From Sphingobium nicotianae (GTDB lineage Bacteria > Pseudomonadota > Alphaproteobacteria > Sphingomonadales > Sphingomonadaceae), in NCBI RefSeq assembly GCF_018603885.1, contig NZ_JAHGAW010000018.1, positions 1-55,078 on the forward strand: a DNA stretch of 55,078 nt, written 5' to 3'. Position numbers and translations under genes: made by a program. Shown one piece after another: positions 31,478 to 40,858 of this stretch; the stretch's first letter is position 1; every line of letters begins with the position of its first letter. Under the pieces are notes generated by a model, which saw only the letters and a program-made list of their open reading frames with translations, searched no databases and was not told the DNA's origin.

Positions 31478-34009
31478 ATGACATGCGGGGCCGCTCCCGA
31501 TAATGACGCTCTCGTCGGGCTGACTGAAGCGGAAGCTGCCATTCGCCTGCGACGGCTTGGCCTAAATTTGTTGGAAGCATCGCCAAAACAGCATGCGCTA
31601 ATGGCATTCCTGGGAAAATTCCGCAATCCGTTGGTCCTCATCCTGCTCGTGGCTGCAGCCATTTCCGGTGGCACCGGTGACTTTTCCAGCTTCGTGATCA
31701 TTGTGGCGATGGTCCTGGTCGGCGTAGTGCTCGATTTCGTTCAGGAATACCGAGCCGGCATTGCCGCCGACGCGCTCAAGTCGACTGTCGCCTTGCAGGT
31801 CCTTGTCATCAGGGAAGGCAAGGAGCGCACTATTCCGGCCGCAGCGTTGGTCCCCGGCGATCTGGTGAGGTTATCAGCGGGAGACCTGATTCCCGCAGAC
31901 GGCCAAGTCGTCGAAGCTCGGGATTTCTTCGTGAATCAGGCGCTCCTCACGGGCGAATCATTCCCGGTTGAAAAGCATGCCGGGTGTGTCACCGAAGATG
32001 CCGCCGCCGATGGCGACCTGCCCGTTTCCGCCGCCTTCATGGGCAGCTCCGTGATCAGTGGCTCGGCAATCCTGAAGATAGATCAAACTGGCAAGCTGAC
32101 CAGATTGGGCAAGATCTCGCATAGCCTGATTGCGGAAGCGCCACCGACGGCCTTTGAAACCGGCATTAAGCAGTTTGGCTACCTCATCGCCCGCGTCACA
32201 ATCGCGCTCGCTGGCTTTGTCCTGCTGGTCAATCTGGCGCTGCACCGACCTCCGCTGGAATCGTTCCTCTTTGCCCTTGCCCTGGCTGTCGGTCTGACCC
32301 CCGAGCTGCTGCCGATGGTCGTCTCGGTGACGCTGTCGCGCGGGGCGATGCGCATGGCCAAGCAAAAGGTCATCGTGAAGCGCCTTTCGGCGATCCATGA
32401 CCTGGGCTCAATGGATGTATTGTGTACTGATAAGACCGGCACGCTGACCGAGGCGCGTATCGAATTGGTCCAGCACGTCGGCATCGACGGGGAGGAAAGC
32501 GAGGACGTTCTTCTGCTCGGAGCGCTCAACAGCTACTTTGAGAGCGGCCTGAAGAGCCCTCTCGATGACGCAATCCTAGCTCACGCCTTGTCCGACAAGT
32601 GCGGCGATCTTTCGGGTTGGTCCAAGATCGATGAAGTGCCCTTCGACTTTGAACGCCGACGCGTCTCTGTGCTTGTCGAGCATCAAGGCAAGCGCATCCT
32701 GGTCATCAAGGGCGCGCCGGAAGACATATTGGCGCGCTCGACCCAGGTTGGCACGCCGACCGGCCGCGCGCCGACGCCTTATGACGATACGGCCAAGAAG
32801 CTGGCCCTGGATCTGTTCGATGCCAAGAGCCGGGATGGCTTCCGTCTGCTGGCCGTGGGCTGGAAAGCCGTCGCAGCGGATTTCTCGGATATTGAAGTCG
32901 GGGACGAGGCAGGGCTGGTCTTTGCGGGTTTCTGCGCCTTTGTCGATCCGCCGAAGGCTTCCGCAATGCCGGCGCTGCAAGCCATGCAAACGGCAGGGAT
33001 CGAGGTCAAGATACTGAGCGGCGATAATGAGCTGGTTACGCGGCATCTCTGCGCGTCACTTGGCTTCGCGGTAACCGGCCTGCTGACCGGCACTGAGATC
33101 GGGCAAATGTCAGAGGAGGCGCTGCGTGGTCGGCTTGCGCAGACCAATTTATTCTGCCGGGTGACACCTCCCCAGAAGCACCGAATCCTGCTGGCCCTCA
33201 AGCAACGGGGCCACACTGTCGGATTTCTTGGCGATGGCATCAACGACGCCCCCTCGCTGCATGCAGCCGATGTCGGCATTTCGGTGGATAGCGGCGCGGA
33301 TGTCGCCAAACAGTCCGCCGCGATGATCCTGCTCGACAAGGATCTGTCCGTCCTGGCGAACGGCGTGATCGAAGGGCGCCGTACGTTCGTCAACATTCTC
33401 AAATATGTGATGATGGGCACCAGCTCCAATTTCGGGAACATGCTCTCGATGGCCGGCGCATCACTGCTGGTCCCGTTCCTGCCGATGTCGCCGATCCAGA
33501 TCCTGCTGAACAACCTGATGTATGATTTCTCCGAAGTGCCCATTCCCCTGGACGAGGTGGATCAGGACCAGGTTCTGACACCGCGGCACTGGGATATGGG
33601 GTTCATCCAGAGGTTCATGGTCATATTCGGGCCAATCAGTTCCGCTTTCGATTTCCTGACCTTTGGCCTGCTACTCTACGTCTTCAAGGCCAATGCCGCG
33701 CTGTTCCAGACTGGCTGGTTTGTCGAAAGCCTCGCGACCCAGACGCTGGTGATATTTGTGATCCGCACGCGCGGCCGGCCGTGGGCGAGCCGCGTCCATC
33801 CAATCCTTGCCGCCACGACCATCAGCATTGTCCTGCTGGGCATCTTGATACCCGCGACACCTGCGGCGCGCTGGTTCGGCTTGGTGCCGCTTCCATGGCA
33901 TTTCCTGGCGGCTCTCGCGGCGATGGCGCTGGTCTATTTGACAATCGTGGAACTTGTGAAAGGTCGATTCTTCCGGTGGTCTGAGCGCAAGGCGGTTCGC
34001 CCGGCATAA
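31478..34009 (+). CDS. mgtA: Magnesium-transporting P-type ATPase
   Basis: The 843-residue P3B-type ATPase imports Mg2+ from the periplasm. The phosphorylation site DKTGTLTE has its Asp at residue 318; TGES lies in the actuator domain; GDGINDAP is the hinge motif. The C-terminal transmembrane part contains FGNMLSMAGASLLVPFLPM and LLNNLMYDFSEVPIP, which are specific for MgtA/MgtB. The N-terminus is shorter than in E. coli MgtA (about 898 residues). The ribosome binding site is weak. It is a single gene; no MgtC-like partner is seen. Confidence 0.93.
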   Translation: MTCGAAPDNDALVGLTEAEAAIRLRRLGLNLLEASPKQHALMAFLGKFRNPLVLILLVAAAISGGTGDFSSFVIIVAMVLVGVVLDFVQEYRAGIAADALKSTVALQVLVIREGKERTIPAAALVPGDLVRLSAGDLIPADGQVVEARDFFVNQALLTGESFPVEKHAGCVTEDAAADGDLPVSAAFMGSSVISGSAILKIDQTGKLTRLGKISHSLIAEAPPTAFETGIKQFGYLIARVTIALAGFVLLVNLALHRPPLESFLFALALAVGLTPELLPMVVSVTLSRGAMRMAKQKVIVKRLSAIHDLGSMDVLCTDKTGTLTEARIELVQHVGIDGEESEDVLLLGALNSYFESGLKSPLDDAILAHALSDKCGDLSGWSKIDEVPFDFERRRVSVLVEHQGKRILVIKGAPEDILARSTQVGTPTGRAPTPYDDTAKKLALDLFDAKSRDGFRLLAVGWKAVAADFSDIEVGDEAGLVFAGFCAFVDPPKASAMPALQAMQTAGIEVKILSGDNELVTRHLCASLGFAVTGLLTGTEIGQMSEEALRGRLAQTNLFCRVTPPQKHRILLALKQRGHTVGFLGDGINDAPSLHAADVGISVDSGADVAKQSAAMILLDKDLSVLANGVIEGRRTFVNILKYVMMGTSSNFGNMLSMAGASLLVPFLPMSPIQILLNNLMYDFSEVPIPLDEVDQDQVLTPRHWDMGFIQRFMVIFGPISSAFDFLTFGLLLYVFKANAALFQTGWFVESLATQTLVIFVIRTRGRPWASRVHPILAATTISIVLLGILIPATPAARWFGLVPLPWHFLAALAAMALVYLTIVELVKGRFFRWSERKAVRPA

Positions 34010-34261
34010 CGGTAGCATGGGCCGCTTCAGCGGAAAGCTTGCGTTCGCGCAGTCCCCAGCACCGAGATATCGACTTCACTCGAGCATCTTGCTGCTAACG
34101 CAGCTTTGCCGAAAAGTGGCTGCTTGCGCCCTAATCCCGCACATTCGACTGCGAAAGGTGGCCTCCCGATAGCGGACTTTCGTTCAAGGCCCTCAGATCG
34201 ATGCGGGGCTGAAAACCTGGTATCTCCGATTGCGAGAGAGTGGAGGGTAGGTCGTGATAAC

Positions 34262-34591
34262 TCAGCGTTCGCGGGCTCCTCGTTTCGAAGCCCTTGCTAA
34301 GATCATCAGGAACACGCCGACGATCAGACCCAGGACCGTGCCCATAACGCCTAGTCTGACGACGCCGCGCAATAACTCGTAATTTGAATAGCCGAGCCAT
34401 ACCCCCAGCCCAATTCCAAGCGCCGCGCCGAGTGCAACCGAGCGCGATAGTGCGTTGCTTCTCCAGCTCCCGCTCGTAAGCTTGCGCGCCGGTCGGACAA
34501 GGTATTTGTAAGCCGCGACCGCGATGACGATGGCCAACAGCGCCACGCATCCAATCAGGACGATATGGCCGACCGTCTTGAAAGAGTTCAT
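34262..34591 (-). CDS. Hypothetical small membrane protein
   Basis: A 109-residue protein with three hydrophobic segments (about 8-28, 54-70 and 76-98) and a basic C-terminus (ASKRGARER). ATG at 34591 is chosen because the upstream in-frame extension to 34759 is Pro/Gly-rich and unlike a membrane protein. No family recognised and no partner nearby. The 252 bases between it and mgtA contain only a weak CCGCT/AGCGG stem. Confidence 0.5.
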   Translation of the reverse strand: MNSFKTVGHIVLIGCVALLAIVIAVAAYKYLVRPARKLTSGSWRSNALSRSVALGAALGIGLGVWLGYSNYELLRGVVRLGVMGTVLGLIVGVFLMILARASKRGARER

Positions 34592-35034
34592 AGATCCCCA
34601 GATGCTGAGCGCGAAAATCCCTCCCCATGCGGCGAGGGGGCCCGCCCGGCCTGCGATGGGCGGCGGCCCGAACAACTTCAATTTGGCTGTTGGAGTAGAA
34701 CTGAATCGGGCCATTAAACGAATTTGATGCGCACCCACTGAAGATTCCGGTGATCGCAAAAACAGGTAGATTCAAAATCTTGCGATGAAGCTGAAGCAAT
34801 ATTGCCTCGCACTGGGCATGGCTGCGATGCTTTGGAGCACTCGGCATGGCCACGCTAACGTTTCGAGATCCGATCCCGAGATGATCTGCACGTTATCAGA
34901 AGGAACGGCGGCTAACTGGCGACCGCTTTCCAATGTACATTACAATTCCCCAACCTTTCCACTGAGAAACAAAACTGTCACCGGCCGGTCATAGCCGCGG
35001 CCTGACACCATAAAGGTGCGGGGAAACACACATT
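34592..35034. other. Upstream region of the TonB receptor gene
   Basis: A short forward frame at 34785-34994 (69 residues) has a signal-peptide-like start but no recognised family or good ribosome binding site, and is left unassigned. A perfect 10-bp palindrome ACCGGCCGGT (34980-34989) lies 46 bases before the receptor start and could bind a regulator. Confidence 0.3.
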
Positions 35035-37287
35035 ATGACTCAGAAATCCGGGGCGCGTGCGCGCCTTTTCGGGGCAAGCCTGCTTGCCGTTATGAGCCCG
35101 ATGGTCGCGGGCGCAGCTCATGCCGAGGATGCTCCAGCCGCCAAGGACGCCAAGAGCGATCTTGCCGAAGGCTCGGAGATCGTAGTCACCGGCACGCGCG
35201 CCAACGAGATCGCTCCCGTGACTGCGTCGCTGCAGGCAACCCAGCCCCAGGCCGTTATTTCGCGCTCCTTCATCGAGGACTCGTTGCCGGCGACTGCCGA
35301 CTTCAACCAGATCGCGCTGATATCGCCGAGCGTCTCCAACTTCGGTGGCGTCAACGGCGCGGGCCTCAGCGAGTCCAAGGCCCAGATTCGCGGCTTCCAG
35401 GACGGCGAATATAATATCACCTATGATGGCGTGCCGTTCGGCGACACAAATGACCCGACACATCATTCGAACACCTTCTTCCCGTCGAACACGGTCGAGA
35501 CGCTGGTGATCGACCGTGGCCCCGGCAATGCGAGCCAACTCGGTCAGGCGACCTTTGGCGGTAACATCAACATGTTCTCCCGCACGACACGCGAAGACAT
35601 GAGTTTCGAGGGCAAGGCGAGTTACGGAACCTGGAACACCTGGATGCTGCGCGGATTGGTCCAGACGGGTGCCATCAAAGCGCTTGGCGGCACCGAAATC
35701 GTCGTCAGCGGCCAGCACATCGAGTCCGATGGCGCGCGCACGTTCAGCCCGTTCCATTCAAACAACATTTTCGGGAAGGCGGTCATTCCCATCGGGTCAG
35801 ACGTCAAGCTGACGATCCTGGGTACTTATAATGAAAATGCCTTCAACCAGCCCGACAAGGACGGCGCGACGCTCGTGCAGGTCGCGCTCTATGGCAAGCA
35901 GTTCAGCCTGAACAACGATCCGAACAGCCAGACATATTTCGGTTATAATCACACCAACAAGACGACTGATTTCGAGATCGTCCGGCTGGATGCGACCCTG
36001 TCCGGGGCCGTGAGCTTCGACAACAAAGGCTATACCTACAGCTACGACAACGAAACGCTGAGCGGCAGCGACGTCACCCTCTATGCGACCGCCACGCCCA
36101 CCGCGATCGCGGCCGCCAACACGGTCAAGCTGACCTCGGGCGGGGCATCGGTCTTTGGTGTTCCCGGCTATACGAAGACCAATAAATACCGCATGTGGGG
36201 CGACATCGCCCAGGTCCACGTCAATGTCGGGATCGGGACGCTGACCCTCGGCGCTCTGGTCGAGCATTCGGATACGTATCGCCAGCAGCGCGACGTGAAT
36301 CTCATTACACTGGCGCCCAACTTCGCTGAAAAGGCGGTGAAGGATCCGGTGTCAGGAGCTGCGACGCCTGCCGACATCAAGTTCGATCAGAATTCGAACA
36401 CCAACAACACCCAGTTCTTCGGTGAGTTCGAATTCCGTCCGACCGAGAAGCTGAAGATCACCCCCGGCATCAAATATGTCCGCTTCAACCGCAAGATCAA
36501 CGCGTCCTATAATCAGGGCACGCGCTATGCCCAGACGCTGAGTGCGACCTATACGGCGACCCTGCCGTTCCTGACGGTCAACTATGCCGCTACCGAGCAG
36601 CTGTCTTTCTATGGTCAGTTTGCCAAGGGCTTCCTGGCCCCGCCGCTGAGTGTGCTCTATGTCGACAAGCCCGGCCTCTCGACGGTCGAGCCCGAACGCT
36701 CGACCAACTACCAGTTCGGCGGCGTCTATCATGGCGGCAACCTCAGCATCGACGCCGACGTCTATCTCATCAAGTTCAGCAACAAGTTCGCTTCCGCACC
36801 CGCGCCGAATGCGGCCGACGGGACGATCTGGTACAATCAGGGCTCTGTCACCTACAAAGGTATCGAAGGCCAGCTGACCTACGCGTTCGACAACGGCCTG
36901 GCCATATTCGCCAACGCCTCGCGCAACTATGCGCGGACCAACAACGCGGGCGCCCCCCAAACACAGGTCTCCAATGCGCCCGAATATACGGTCGCGACGG
37001 GCATTCTCTACAAGCATGGCCCGATCCGCTTCTCGCTGACCAACAAATATACCGGCCAGCAATGGGCCACCGAAGGCGAGGATCCGAACTACCGCATCCC
37101 CGGCTATGACAGCGCCAATGCGTCGATCCGCTACGAGTTCGGGAAATTGCGGCTGGGCGTCGAGGTCGAGAACATCTTCGGCACGACGAGCATCACGAAT
37201 ATCAACGCCGGCAAAACCCGGCCGTTCGATCAGTATTTCTTCCAGCCGGGCCGTTCGATCACGGCGGATGTCACGGTCAAATTCTGA
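35035..37287 (+). CDS. TonB-dependent outer-membrane receptor
   Basis: The 750-residue receptor has a signal peptide (about residues 1-30, ending AGAAHAE), a TonB-box-like segment EIVVTGTR, and a plug domain (about 50-170, with AQIRGFQDGEYNITYDGVPFGD and VIDRGPGNASQLGQATFGG). A 22-strand barrel follows, ending with the aromatic VTVKF. The plug contains a PTHHSNTFFP stretch with two His residues. The substrate is unknown. Convergent neighbours are a two-component system and, beyond it, a YncE-RND operon, which suggest a metal or metallophore. A strong bidirectional terminator follows. Confidence 0.92.
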   Translation: MTQKSGARARLFGASLLAVMSPMVAGAAHAEDAPAAKDAKSDLAEGSEIVVTGTRANEIAPVTASLQATQPQAVISRSFIEDSLPATADFNQIALISPSVSNFGGVNGAGLSESKAQIRGFQDGEYNITYDGVPFGDTNDPTHHSNTFFPSNTVETLVIDRGPGNASQLGQATFGGNINMFSRTTREDMSFEGKASYGTWNTWMLRGLVQTGAIKALGGTEIVVSGQHIESDGARTFSPFHSNNIFGKAVIPIGSDVKLTILGTYNENAFNQPDKDGATLVQVALYGKQFSLNNDPNSQTYFGYNHTNKTTDFEIVRLDATLSGAVSFDNKGYTYSYDNETLSGSDVTLYATATPTAIAAANTVKLTSGGASVFGVPGYTKTNKYRMWGDIAQVHVNVGIGTLTLGALVEHSDTYRQQRDVNLITLAPNFAEKAVKDPVSGAATPADIKFDQNSNTNNTQFFGEFEFRPTEKLKITPGIKYVRFNRKINASYNQGTRYAQTLSATYTATLPFLTVNYAATEQLSFYGQFAKGFLAPPLSVLYVDKPGLSTVEPERSTNYQFGGVYHGGNLSIDADVYLIKFSNKFASAPAPNAADGTIWYNQGSVTYKGIEGQLTYAFDNGLAIFANASRNYARTNNAGAPQTQVSNAPEYTVATGILYKHGPIRFSLTNKYTGQQWATEGEDPNYRIPGYDSANASIRYEFGKLRLGVEVENIFGTTSITNINAGKTRPFDQYFFQPGRSITADVTVKF

Positions 37288-37311
37288 TCGCGATTCCCAC
37301 TCGCGAGTAGG

Positions 37312-37356
37312 GAGCGGGCGCGCACCGGCTTGGCCGTGCGCGCCCGCTCTATTTTT
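37312..37356. terminator. Bidirectional terminator between TonB receptor and sensor kinase
   Basis: A 14-bp perfect stem (37312-37325 with 37336-37349) is followed by TATTTTT on the forward strand. It ends the receptor transcript. On the reverse strand the stem begins inside the stop codon of the sensor kinase gene, so it probably also serves that operon. Confidence 0.85.
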
Positions 37357-38668
37357 GGAGCAGGGGAAGCGAGATCGTCACGCGAAGGCCCTGTGAACCG
37401 TCCACGGCGATCGTGCCGCCATGCGCATGAGCGACGGCGGCGACAAGGCTCAGGCCCAGTCCGTTGCCCGGTGTCGTCCGGCTCGCCTCGCCCCGGAAAA
37501 ATCGCCGGGTGAGGCGCGCGCTGTCCCGCGGCGAAACGCCGGGCCCATTGTCCGCCACGAAGAGGCACGCCATTCCGTCGACCGCATTCAAGCCGAGCAC
37601 GATCGAGGTGCCGGGGGGCGTATGGACGATGGCGTTGTCGAGCAGGTTGGCCATGGCCTGCGCCAGCAGCTCGCGGTCGCCCGACACGCTGATGCTGGGC
37701 ACAATGCTCCAGCTGAGAGTGCGGTCACTGTCGTAGACGGCAGGCAGGAAGCCGTCACAAACGGTCTCGGCCAAGCTCGATAGATCGACGGACGCAAAAT
37801 CTTGCTCAAGGCCACCGCCTTCCACTTCGGCGATCCGAAGAATGGCGGCGAACAACTTCAGCAGATCGTCGCCAAGCTCAATCGCGCGCTCGGCACTCCC
37901 TTCTGCCTTGCCAACCTGTTCGAGTTCATTGCGAAGGCGAAGGAGCGGAGTGCGCAGGTCGTGGGCGACGTCGCTCGAAACCTGCCGCAGATTTTCCATG
38001 AGTCCGTCGATGCGATCCAGCATGGTATTGATGCCGGTCGCGACGACGTCGAATTCATCGCCGCGAGGCCCGACCGGCACTCTCTGATTGGCGTCCCCGG
38101 CGATGATTGCGTTCGTCGTGGCGCTGATCGCCGATAGCCTCGCACGCAAATAGCGGCCGAGAATGAGAGCGCCTGCAGCGCCGATGACCAGCACAACGCC
38201 GAAGGCAATGCCGAACAGGGTGAGGATGGTTTCGTCGATCTCCTCAATGGCTTCGGAATCGACAGCGACGACAAGGCGCCGGCCACCAGCAAGATCGACG
38301 GCCTTTGCGCGTGCGGCATCCGGTCCTTCCACGGGATCCTGGAAGACGATCATGCTGAAGCCGAGAGCGGGGCGAGGCGTGTCGAGCGCCCCGGCAATCC
38401 GACGGCCCTGCAGATCGAACAGAGCGTAGCCAAACGAGTCTGTTGGCCGGGTTGCTTCGCGTCCGGCGATCTCCTGCTCCAGTTCGCGCGGATCACGCTC
38501 GCGCGCGAGATCGGCGACTTCCTCCGAGATCGCTTGATCGCGCTGACGTCGAAATTCGAGATCTGCCGCGAGGTAGACCGCTATTCCCAGCAACAGTACG
38601 GCGGCGGCAAACGCGGCGGCGTACGTAAAAGCAATCCGATAGGCCGCGCTTGTGCGAAGGCTAGTCAT
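37349..38668 (-). CDS. Two-component sensor histidine kinase
   Basis: A 439-residue membrane kinase: first transmembrane segment about 10-32, a periplasmic sensor of roughly 110 residues, second segment about 148-172, then HAMP, HisKA with the phosphorylated His in DVAHDLRTPL (about residue 235), and HATPase_c with NLLDNAIVHTPPG (N box), ADNGPGV (G1) and GNGLGLSLV (G2). The start at 38668 overlaps the response regulator by 8 bases. The signal is unknown; the PepSY gene in the same operon and adjacent metal-type efflux genes suggest an envelope or metal cue. Confidence 0.93.
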   Translation of the reverse strand: MTSLRTSAAYRIAFTYAAAFAAAVLLLGIAVYLAADLEFRRQRDQAISEEVADLARERDPRELEQEIAGREATRPTDSFGYALFDLQGRRIAGALDTPRPALGFSMIVFQDPVEGPDAARAKAVDLAGGRRLVVAVDSEAIEEIDETILTLFGIAFGVVLVIGAAGALILGRYLRARLSAISATTNAIIAGDANQRVPVGPRGDEFDVVATGINTMLDRIDGLMENLRQVSSDVAHDLRTPLLRLRNELEQVGKAEGSAERAIELGDDLLKLFAAILRIAEVEGGGLEQDFASVDLSSLAETVCDGFLPAVYDSDRTLSWSIVPSISVSGDRELLAQAMANLLDNAIVHTPPGTSIVLGLNAVDGMACLFVADNGPGVSPRDSARLTRRFFRGEASRTTPGNGLGLSLVAAVAHAHGGTIAVDGSQGLRVTISLPLLQK

Positions 38669-39338
38669 CGGTGCGCATCCGGTAGCCCGCGCCCCTGATG
38701 GTTTCGATCGGATCGTCGGGAAAATTGGCACGCAGCTTAGCGCGCAGGCGGCTCAGATGGCTCTCGACGATGTTGGTCTGCGGGTCGAAGTGAAAGCCCC
38801 AGACCTGCTCGAGAAACATGGTGCGCGTTACGACCCGACCCGAGTTGCGCATAAGCACTTCGAGCAGCGAGAATTCGCGCGGCTGGAGATGCAGGACCCG
38901 ACCGGCGCGGGTGACGGAACGCCGCAGCACGTCGAGCACAATATCGCCGACTTCCATGCGGGTGACGACTTCGCTGATGGGCGGGCGCCGCGCCAGAGCA
39001 TTGAGCCTCGCGACCAGTTCCGCCAACGCGAACGGCTTGACCAGATAATCGTCGGCGCCTGCATCGAGACCCGAAACGCGATCCGAGATCCCGCCTTTTG
39101 CTGTGAGCACGATGACCGGCACTTGCACTGCGGCCGCGCGCAAACGCCGCAGAACGTCGAGGCCTTCCATGCCGGGCATCATCCGATCGAGGATCAATGC
39201 CTCGAAGGTCTCCGTGACGGCCAGGTGAAGCGCATCCTCCCCGTTCTCGACGCGGGTCACGACGTGTCCCAGCTCCGAAAGACCGCGCTGAACATAGGTC
39301 GCGGTTTCGGCGTCGTCTTCCGCGAGGAGGATGCGCAT
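38661..39338 (-). CDS. OmpR-family response regulator
   Basis: The 225-residue regulator has a receiver domain with acidic pocket Glu7-Asp8-Asp9, phosphoacceptor Asp51 (LILDRMMPG) and Lys101 (VKPF). Its C-terminal winged helix (about 130-222) contains LQPREFSLLEVLMRNSG and VESHLSRLRAKL. It lies between PepSY and the kinase gene with which it overlaps. Likely targets are its own operon, the divergent YncE-TolC-MFP-RND operon and perhaps the TonB receptor. Confidence 0.94.
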   Translation of the reverse strand: MRILLAEDDAETATYVQRGLSELGHVVTRVENGEDALHLAVTETFEALILDRMMPGMEGLDVLRRLRAAAVQVPVIVLTAKGGISDRVSGLDAGADDYLVKPFALAELVARLNALARRPPISEVVTRMEVGDIVLDVLRRSVTRAGRVLHLQPREFSLLEVLMRNSGRVVTRTMFLEQVWGFHFDPQTNIVESHLSRLRAKLRANFPDDPIETIRGAGYRMRTDD

Positions 39339-39343
39339 TCCCT

Positions 39344-39634
39344 TTAGTCCTTCGCGCCAGGTGCTTCGAACGCGTCCTCGACGACCTTGCCCGTCATCGC
39401 GTCGACGCCGATTTCATGGATACGCTTGCTTTGCTCGATGTCGAAGGAATAGCGCCAGATACCGTCTTCCTTCTCATATTCCGACTTCTTGATCTTGCCG
39501 GGGGCGAGCTTGAGGGCGATTGCCTTGGCCTGGTCCATTGAAAGCTTGGGCTTGGGGGCCTTCTCAGCAGCGCCGGCCGGCATTGTCGTGCCAACTGCGA
39601 TCATTGCCATCACGGCCCAAAAACGAGTTTTCAT
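39344..39634 (-). CDS. Exported PepSY-domain protein
   Basis: The 96-residue protein has a signal peptide (residues 1-22, AVMAMIAVGTTMPAGAA) and a single PepSY domain (about 32-92, with LSMDQAKAIALKLAPGKIKKSEYEKE and IHEIGVDAMTGKVVE). Small PepSY proteins are often encoded beside two-component systems and may modulate the sensor in the periplasm. The gene is first in the operon, 5 bases before the response regulator. A perfect 10-bp hairpin lies directly upstream of its ribosome binding site. Confidence 0.88.
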   Translation of the reverse strand: MKTRFWAVMAMIAVGTTMPAGAAEKAPKPKLSMDQAKAIALKLAPGKIKKSEYEKEDGIWRYSFDIEQSKRIHEIGVDAMTGKVVEDAFEAPGAKD

Positions 39635-39646
39635 AGCATTCTCCTG

Positions 39647-39673
39647 AGTTGCGACGGGGGCTGTCGCAACTCA
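39647..39673 (-). promoter_or_regulatory. Perfect hairpin in the PepSY leader
   Basis: GAGTTGCGAC (39647-39656) and GTCGCAACTC (39664-39673) are perfect inverted repeats around a 7-base loop. On the reverse strand the hairpin ends just before the AGGAGAA ribosome binding site of the PepSY gene. It could be an mRNA structure or an operator shared with the divergent YncE operon. Confidence 0.55.
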
Positions 39674-39854
39674 CGCTGTACGCCTTCGTAGATTGTTCAG
39701 CGGTGGGGCGGCATTTCGCATTTCCCAATGTTCGTTAACGGCCGGGATTACAGGCAATCGTGGGCCCGATTGTATTTTCTCAATGTTGGTTGCAGCGGTA
39801 GCGAAAGCCACAAGTTCGGCGCAACGCAGGGTGCAGCAACCTGGAGGCCGACCC

Positions 39855-40850
39855 GTGCGAACCAAGATGATTTCCTTGCTATCCGCCGCCCTGCTGGCCA
39901 CGGCGGCTGCACCGGCCGCACCCGGCTACAGTGTCGCGGGTTCACTCGCTGGACCGGATGGGTCCTGGGATTACGCACGCGTGGATTCCGCCGCGCATCG
40001 CCTTTACGTCGCGCGCGGCAACGCTGTGACGGCCATCGACCTGATTTCGGGTGCGGCCACGTCTCTGGGCCAGGTCCAGCGCGGCCACGCCGTGGTTCCA
40101 CTGCCGGACGGCCATCTGCTGGTCACGAGTGGAACTGACGGCACGGTTCGCTTTCTGAACGCGGACGGCAGCCAGATCGCCAGCGTTGCGGTCGGCAAAA
40201 AGCCGGACGCGGCGATCCTCGACGCGAGCGGCAAGCGGGCCTTCGTCATGAACTCGGACAGTGGCTCGATTTCGGTGATCGACACGGCCGCCATGCGCGT
40301 GACGCAGACGATCGCCGCCAAGCCGGCGCTTGAATATGCTGCGCTGGCTGGCAATACGCTGTTCGTGAACGACGAGGACTTGGGCGAACTCGAGACCATC
40401 GACCTCAAGACCGGCCAGTTGGGCGCAGCGATAAAACTCACGGGCTGCGAAGGCCCGACGGGTCTGGGTTACGATTCGAAGCGCGACCGCCTCATCAGCG
40501 CGTGCGATAACGGGAAGGCCGCAATCGTCGACGCCAAGACGCACAAGCTTGTTTCACTCGTCGAGATCGGTCACGGGCCCGACGCGGTCATCATGGATGA
40601 GGCGCGCGGTCTCGCGTTCATTCCGTGCGGCGCCGACGGTGTTCTCGATGTGCTTTCCCTTGCCTCGCCCGGCAATGTGACCAGGCTCGCTCGGATCACC
40701 ACAGAGCCGGGCGCGCGGACCGGCGCTCTCGACCCGGCCACCGGCATCATCTATCTGCCGACAGCGAAGTTCGGTCCTCCAGCCCAGGCGGGCGGACGAC
40801 CTGCTGCGGTTCCTGGCTCCTTTCATGTCCTGGTGGTGAAGCCCTCCTGA
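39855..40850 (+). CDS. YncE-like beta-propeller protein, exported
   Basis: The 331-residue protein has a signal peptide (about residues 1-22, MISLLSAALLATAAAPAA after a short lead) and YVTN/YncE-type propeller repeats: ARGNAVTAIDLISG, GTVRFLNADG, GSISVIDTAAMRV, LGELETIDLKTG, GKAAIVDAKTHK and GVLDVLSLASPG. GTG at 39855 has a CTGGAGG site at good spacing; ATG at 39867 is possible. Members are found beside TonB receptors and metal-efflux systems; the function is unclear. It is the first gene of the efflux operon, eight bases before the TolC-like gene. Confidence 0.8.
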   Translation: MRTKMISLLSAALLATAAAPAAPGYSVAGSLAGPDGSWDYARVDSAAHRLYVARGNAVTAIDLISGAATSLGQVQRGHAVVPLPDGHLLVTSGTDGTVRFLNADGSQIASVAVGKKPDAAILDASGKRAFVMNSDSGSISVIDTAAMRVTQTIAAKPALEYAALAGNTLFVNDEDLGELETIDLKTGQLGAAIKLTGCEGPTGLGYDSKRDRLISACDNGKAAIVDAKTHKLVSLVEIGHGPDAVIMDEARGLAFIPCGADGVLDVLSLASPGNVTRLARITTEPGARTGALDPATGIIYLPTAKFGPPAQAGGRPAAVPGSFHVLVVKPS

Positions 40851-40858
40851 TTGTGCCG

